64,000 nt of DNA. Source: Conchocele bisecta (Eukaryota; Mollusca; Bivalvia; Lucinida; Thyasiridae). Position 1 is the stretch's first letter, and the number at the start of each line of letters is the position of its first letter. Of the stretch, positions 58,880 to 64,000 are shown piece by piece. The notes beneath the pieces were generated by a model, which saw nothing but the letters and a program-made list of their open reading frames with translations, was not told where the DNA came from and ran no database searches. The stretch lies in contig CM055277.1 of assembly GCA_029237695.1 (NCBI GenBank), positions 39,342,242-39,406,241 on the forward strand. Reading direction: 5' to 3'. Both the position numbers and the translations under genes were made by a program.

Positions 58880-59275
58880 GAGTAAATTAACGGTAGGGGT
58901 TCCTCCTTGTAGGAATCACGATTTGCCTGGTTTGGCTCTCAGGTACGTTTTTACCTTTGACTCTTTTGGGTTATTACCCATTTTAAAAGTAGTAAGATTA
59001 TTACGATCCTATTGCTTTTCCAGGGGTTCAAGTGATTCTGATGTGGCGAGGACCTGGCATCAGATCAGGATTATTCTGATTTCAGGGCTGAATATATTTT
59101 GCTTTTATTGTAAATATTCAGTCTGATTTTGGGATTTTCCCCCCATTTGTACATGTACATGTACAGGTAATATATGGGATTTAGTACTAAACTCATTGAA
59201 CCGGCCATAAATGACCGTAGCTGTTGATAGGCTGTTAAGCCCCAATGAACAAACAAACAAACAAGCAAACATATA
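58880..59275. repeat. dispersed repeat D, plus copy
   Basis: ttaacggtaggggttcctcc ... gatttgcctggtttggctct ... caggattattctgatttcag ... gctgttgataggctgttaag, then a gaacaaacaaacaaacaag tail. The reverse complement of most of it is at 35,940-36,360. Confidence 0.75.
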
Positions 59276-59409
59276 AAACTTTCTGAGCAAGTTCACCAAA
59301 TACCTAACTCACAATGAGGCTCCATCCCGGCCAATCAGACTTTGTACTTTTGTGTATCAGGATGGTGTAAAAACTTAGAACATGGTTTACAACCCAGGGC
59401 CCAGGATAG

Positions 59410-59600
59410 AACATTCTTAGAATAGTCCGGGGGCAAATGTACATATACGTATACAAATCCGGCACCTCATGTTAATTTTTAAAACCCGATGATTTTATAA
59501 ACTTAAATGTATACGGTTTAGAAAATAGTCGGGTGCCATTTTTTTGAACCACGGCCAAGATCATTTCAAGATCATTGAACTTCGTGTATTCTTCGTGTCA
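59410..59600. repeat. dispersed repeat pair member
   Basis: Direct match to 23,850-24,030 without the expanded 11-bp microrepeat. Confidence 0.65.
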
Positions 59601-60973
59601 GAATAATGATATGGATATGATAATTTGCAGTTCTTATTGAATTGATAATCGTCTTAATTGCTCAGAAGATCGGAATAATAGATATTCTGCATCTTACTAG
59701 CAGAAACACACAAGTATTTTCAATGTGCGGCGGGTATATTTTCAAAATGGTCGCCAAAATGCTACATTTTCAAATACGCTGGTATGTAAGACATGTAGGA
59801 GCCTAATTTCGTACATATATATAGACATATAGTTGTAGTTCAAAGTATCGTATGCGAAATGTAGTGATGCCGTTTCTTATTCTTTAACATATTTACATTC
59901 CAAAATGACCTCCAAACTCCATTTAATTTTGTTTCTTATATATACAGGCTAAAATAACTTAGTAGTGATGCCGTTTGAATAAGAAATACAAGTGAAATAA
60001 GTCAACATGATCGGCTATTGATAATAATGTATTTGCTAGCAACGGCATAATAAGCACGGAAATCATGACATTGTTTACTTTCAAAATGGGCACCGAAATA
60101 AAGCGATTTGCCAAGTATAGACCAGTGGAAATGTCAAATAGTAAACTTCACATGGATGCTTTAATCCATGCGTTCAATATCAACGATTCTAACAATACAC
60201 CAGAAATATATGTGTCAAATGTTTGATGAATCTAGTCATGGTTTATATCAAAGTTGCTAGTGAAGTATTGATTACTTGGAAGTTTATACACATTTGTTTC
60301 AACATACTAGCTGTGTCTATACTCACATATTCAGTATCAAAGAATCCACCGCTGACGGTGCGAAGTAACATATGCAAATTAAGTCACATACTCGATGAGG
60401 TTTTACTATAAAAACATGTATGTTCCTTAATTTGTGAATATGCTGCACTAGGATATGACTTAATTGCAATAGTTACACAGATTTTCTAACATACTTAAAT
60501 AATTGTAATTGTGGTTATAAGTAGTTGCTCACTTGACTAGGAGTTCACATACATTAAATAGATTCATAGCGTGCCCAGGAGTACCCAATACCAGGGACTA
60601 ATAGTTTGGCTATACGGTTCTGCTTATGTGCTGTATGAATGGCATGTAGAGTTATATATCACTTTGTTGAAGGTGATGATATCCATTAACATTGGCTGTC
60701 AGAACAAATGTTATTGTGGATTTCAATTTTGCACTTACGAACTTCGTAGTCATACGACGTTTAGTGAAACGGGCCTCAGTTCCGTAACTAGAGGTAAAAA
60801 TCAGACGAGGCGAACCAAGTGGCGATATGGGGGTCATGGCGCATTCGCCACCCAGGGGATATTTTTTAATGCTTAGCATAAAATAAAAATCGGCAAAATG
60901 ACTGACGAGGTGACGAGGTCTGCCTCATCCTGGTCATGGAAATTAATATTCATTAAGCTAAATATCTGCTTAC
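59601..60973. other. LU intron, no gene recognised
   Basis: AT-rich. cttacgaacttcgtagtcat with gtttagtgaaacgggcctca at 60,735-60,780 is an end of the 40,704 palindrome family. Confidence 0.45.
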
Positions 60974-61142
60974 CTTGGTCAGCATTGCACCTATCTCCAT
61001 CGCAGCAGTATGACACTGTGGTAGAGGGTGTTGTCTGTCCATCGACGTATATAATCATGGTCGGCATCGGACTACATACTAGAGCCGCGCCCTCACAGCC
61101 CGCATTTATAACTGTGCGCTCTGGTCCTGCCACTTCGTTATA
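60974..61142 (-). CDS. LU-domain protein exon: LU1 second half
   Basis: Most upstream exon of this gene found in the window. Acceptor ttgttatatgcag, donor CAAG|gtaagc. 169 nt, phase 0 in and phase 1 out. Fifty-six codons with cysteines at 16, 23, 46, 47 and 52, ending SYCCDGDRCN, the LU signature. It starts with YNEV where the LU2 counterpart starts with YTHM. The matching first-half exon and the signal-peptide exon were not found up to 64,000, so the gene probably continues off the window. The long minus frame running through it includes intron sequence on both sides. Confidence 0.9.
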
Positions 61143-62182
61143 CTGCATATAACAAAATATAAATGTTGAACACACAGAATTATTCTTAAACTGGCACACG
61201 TATTTCATAATATAGAGGATATTATGTGGGTAATGATTGGGTATGGTATGTATTAACATATTCCATGCGCAATACACCTTTAACGATATGAAATGTATGA
61301 AATATTTTATTTTTGTTATTTCACAATGAAAGTATATGTTGTGAACGATACGGTTCAAATGGTGGTCGCGACATATAATTCTGAGCACAGAAATATTTTG
61401 GATTTTCCTCAAACATAATGGCGTATCTTCATCATGAAAATTGTTAAACTAGGTTACAGATGTATATAAGAAACGATGATATGCCGAGTATATATATGCA
61501 AAATGGGGGTTCTGGCTCACCTCACTTCGTTCGGTTTTGAGCCAGAACTCCCCATTTTATATGTATATGAAAAACCTTAACGGTGAATGTGTTTTTTTAC
61601 TATTAAGGTAAATTAATAACATATACAATATATTATAGTTCTATCATTTTTATTTTTTTACTTTCATCTAAGTAGGGTTTAATAAAAGTGATGCATTTAT
61701 GTTTTAGCTAACACTCCACCACAGGAATAACATATTTGATAGTTAGCAGTTCATCCTATTTCACATTTATACAGGATATATCGGTTTTACAAGTTCTGAA
61801 ATTAGAATTTTGGGATTCCCCGTTCAAAAATAATATCTAGTGACGTCATATGTTTTTCCAGTTCTAAAAATAGAATTTTGGAATTATCTGGTTATTTTCA
61901 TGTTATTTCCCCGATTAAAAATAGCAGTATTGGATTTTCCCAAGTAACTTCCCATATATATGAAAAACCTTAATGATGAATCGACTGGGCGCACTTATTT
62001 CGGTCTCAGAAGATTGTAACGTTGTTTTCAGTCAATATTCTGAAAACTATTGATCTAGCTACACAAACATTAACCAAGTAGATAACAGCTTATTTGTATG
62101 CGGTGAGTTTTACTATGGTATTTTACCATATTGATAGGTATCACGAAATACGCGTTTGTGTATCAGGCGGAACATTAAGTAA
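61143..62182. other. upstream intron; two small palindromes
   Basis: 61,315-61,385 is a short palindromic repeat of the 42,500 family. 61,490-61,569 is a hairpin: aaaatgggggttctggctca / tgagccagaactccccattt. The rest is AT-rich. A repeated ctaaaaatagaattttggaatt type motif is at 61,795-61,935. Confidence 0.6.
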
Positions 62183-63056
62183 TTATTCTTTAACAAATCC
62201 TCGTTGTGGCGCTGGATTTCTTAAATAATATATTCTAATACCCTGTAAAACAATATAATAATTAATCTTATGAATATCAATACTCCATATTGTGTCTGTT
62301 GCTCGGCGTCTCCCTCCACATTCTTGTTCTCCAAGTTGGTATAAGTATCTAAAACTGCATTGGGACATACAGGTTAATTTTGTAATTCTTTTATTTCAAT
62401 TGGAGTGTGTTTTGTCGTCTCTGAATGTATTGCCTTTAGTACACTAGGTGGCCTCTTAACCCATTCTCTATTTCGTTTATGTGGATTTTCATTTTCCTTT
62501 GCATACCGATGCCCGAATAATCTTTCAGCCAATGATCTGCTAAATCTCTCCACTATAGCATGATCTATGTATTTCTGTTATACATCTTCTTATGTCTACA
62601 TTGTGCTTATCCATCAGTTTTGTAACCGCTCCCATGAACTCTCATCCAGGATCAACTTGTAATAATTTTGGATATGTTAATTTATTTTCAATTGTAAATA
62701 TTTTCAAAATATTTAGCAACTTCTTTACTGTCTTTTGAAGTTAGTGGTTCTGCCTCTTTACATATACTTGCAATGTCAACTACAGTTAATGCATATTTAT
62801 AAGTTTTACGATTAACTGTATCATGTGGTAAGAATAATAAATCGGCTTAGTGAACTTCATTCGTAGTAGATACATCAAACTTTGGTCGTACTATTTTCTT
62901 TGGTGCAGGTAAATAAATCTGCCATATAGCTTGTTTCTTTAAGAAATTCAAAGCTTCTTTAGTACTTTCTTTTGCAGCCTTTGCTAATGTCTTTACTGCT
63001 GATAAACCTTTCCAAAATCCTTTGGGGCTGTAATAAAGTTTCTCTATTTATATCTG
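62183..63056 (-). pseudogene. Polinton-type (rve, retroviral-like) integrase relic
   Basis: Read from 63,056 downward: KGFWKGLSAVKTLAKAAKES, then KKQAIWQIYLPAPKKIVRP, ADLLFLPHDTVNRKTYKYAL with the first catalytic Asp, a second block around VDPG, and IVERFSRSLAERLFGHRYAK with the catalytic Glu. A C-terminal SH3-like part (62,368-62,183) contains RYLYQLGEQECGGRRRATD and RGFVKE. The motifs and order match integrases of Polintons and derived host genes. A TAA at 62,847-62,849 and a TGA at 62,642-62,644 interrupt it, with frameshifts near 62,690, 62,570 and 62,370. It would insert linear element DNA into the host genome. Dead now. Confidence 0.88.
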
Positions 63057-63090
63057 TTTAAGATATATTTATATAACAGTATAACAAAAA

Positions 63091-63336
63091 ATGACACAGC
63101 CAATCACACAAGCTACATTTGAAGAATTGCTTAAAAAGGAGCAAGCATACTATAGCACAATGCAATGGGTAGCATTAAAGAAGAATGAAATATATACTGT
63201 CACTAATTTAAATTATACAATTAAAGATACTTATTACGGAAAATCTATGATGTTGAACCTTTCAGATGATACCGAAGTATGGGCTCCACAACATCTTAAA
63301 GATCTGATGGAAAAGTTAAAAGAAAAAGACCTCTAG
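63091..63336 (+). CDS. small Polinton-associated ORF, intact
   Basis: An 81-codon frame with its own ATG (MTQPITQATFEELLKKEQAY), divergent from the integrase, with about 35 bp between starts. It is hydrophilic with a predicted alpha/beta mix (KKNEIYTVTNLNYTIKDTYY then MMLNLSDDTEVWAPQHLKDL) and a Lys/Glu-rich end. The first part resembles short ORFs I associate with Polinton-like elements of cnidarians and molluscs; the middle could be a small OB-like barrel, but that is only an impression. Function unknown. It is notable that it is unbroken while both neighbours are ruined. Confidence 0.55.
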   Translation: MTQPITQATFEELLKKEQAYYSTMQWVALKKNEIYTVTNLNYTIKDTYYGKSMMLNLSDDTEVWAPQHLKDLMEKLKEKDL

Positions 63337-63399
63337 GATTGAAACCATGTAAAAAATAATAAGAAAAACAAATATCATGCTCTTGATTGTATTACTACT

Positions 63400-63895
63400 T
63401 AAACAAAAATATACAAGCTTTATGCCGATTTTTTATACCAACCTACATGCTATAAAATCAATAATACCCATACCACTAATTATAAATAATATCTCACGAT
63501 TTTTCTGATCATTCGACGGTGTATAATAATCGCTCAATACTGGCTCTCTGCCAAATGCTTGTAATCGTTGTGCACCTGTCACGGTAGCAGTAACTGTATT
63601 ATAGTCTCTAAATAGCTTCGTCGACATCCTCAAACGTCTTTACTGCTGCATCATTCTGCTTTTTGATTTCATTACTAATCCAATCTAATATATCTGTCTT
63701 TTTTTCTGCCCATTGAGCTTGTTATGTGTAATTTTTCTACGGTTTCTACGGTTTCATCATGACTTTTACGTTCCTCATTGGCTGATTTACTACCAAATGA
63801 ACTAAATAAGAAATTACTCCCTGTAAATGCCAATGCATTAACTAATGCACCACCAACCATCAAAGCTATTAACGCAATTTTGCTTTTAATATAAT
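63400..63895 (-). pseudogene. small membrane-type Polinton protein, frameshifted
   Basis: The N-terminal frame (63,863-63,675 and its upstream extension) reads ALMVGGALVNALAFTGSNFL, a hydrophobic segment with small residues, followed by a charged helix (EERKSHDETVETVEKLH). The reading then moves frame near 63,700 (ISNEIKKQNDAAVKTFEDVD), hits a stop near 63,629 and continues in the frame 63,633-63,433 (REPVLSDYYTPSNDQKNREI, then the hydrophobic IISGMGIIDFIACRLV). The layout of membrane segment, coiled region, LSDYY(T)PS motif and second membrane segment matches a small protein found beside integrase in Polinton-like elements. A role as a minor virion or membrane protein is inference. Not functional as read. 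Confidence 0.65.
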
Positions 63896-63899
63896 TTTA

Positions 63900-64000
63900 T
63901 TACTTATCTCTTGTAGCAATAGTCAGACCAGTGTCCAACATAAGCATTGTCATATAATAATTGTCAAGCTGTAGTTTGGCAGAGCCTGTTTCATAATTTT
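63900..64000 (-). CDS. 3' end of another Polinton ORF, cut by the window edge
   Basis: Open from the window edge to a TAA at 63,900-63,902. It ends MTMLMLDTGLTIATRDK. The stop lies just before the start of the small membrane protein, as expected for closely packed Polinton genes on one strand. Product not identified. Confidence 0.5.
   Translation of the reverse strand, partial: NYETGSAKLQLDNYYMTMLMLDTGLTIATRDK

Overview
The window looks like nuclear DNA of an invertebrate, most likely a bivalve mollusc. It is AT-rich and intron-rich, it is full of palindromic MITE-like repeats, tRNA-headed SINEs and satellites, and it carries a CR1-type LINE with a 2A-like motif, a Polinton/Maverick-type DNA polymerase and integrase, and a DDE_Tnp_4 transposase remnant. 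There is no prokaryotic operon, CRISPR array, rRNA or free-standing tRNA gene. The bivalve call rests on repeat style and is an inference.

The one convincing host gene lies on the minus strand from about 61.1 kb down to 38.7 kb. Seven exons with consensus splice sites and consistent phases encode the second half of one Ly6/uPAR (LU, three-finger) domain, a 23-nt microexon, a complete 10-cysteine LU domain in two exons, a 26-nt microexon, and a third complete 10-cysteine LU domain whose last exon ends in a hydrophobic GPI-anchor-like tail and a stop. The 5' exons (signal peptide and first half of the first domain) were not found and probably lie beyond 64 kb. Introns of this gene hold a 194-bp satellite (48.5-52.6 kb), long-TIR elements and, upstream, a ruined Polinton end.

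0-8.3 kb: dispersed palindromic repeats, a 20-bp tandem repeat, a tandem segmental duplication of about 0.95 kb, and a tRNA-derived SINE. 8.3-21.05 kb: a compound block flanked by inverted repeats of about 0.5 kb, holding an 85-bp minisatellite (about 30 copies), a Polinton-type protein-primed PolB pseudogene (+), a second 5'-truncated PolB copy in mirror orientation (-), and a broken gene of an invertebrate multicopy family whose segment is duplicated and fused to the second PolB copy. 21-26 kb: repeats and a truncated DDE_Tnp_4 transposase. 26.4-29.4 kb: a CR1-like LINE (-) with an intact endonuclease ORF and a dead RT. 29.4-38.7 kb: repeats, long-TIR elements, a LINE ORF2 C-terminal relic and a long near-perfect palindrome. 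38.7-61.1 kb: the LU gene and its introns. 62.2-64 kb: a Polinton end with integrase relic, one short intact ORF, a frameshifted small membrane-protein ORF and a partial ORF at the edge.

The mobile genes do not cooperate with the host gene. They are independent insertions, mostly broken. Single-base homopolymer indels in several places leave open whether some breaks are consensus errors of a long-read assembly.
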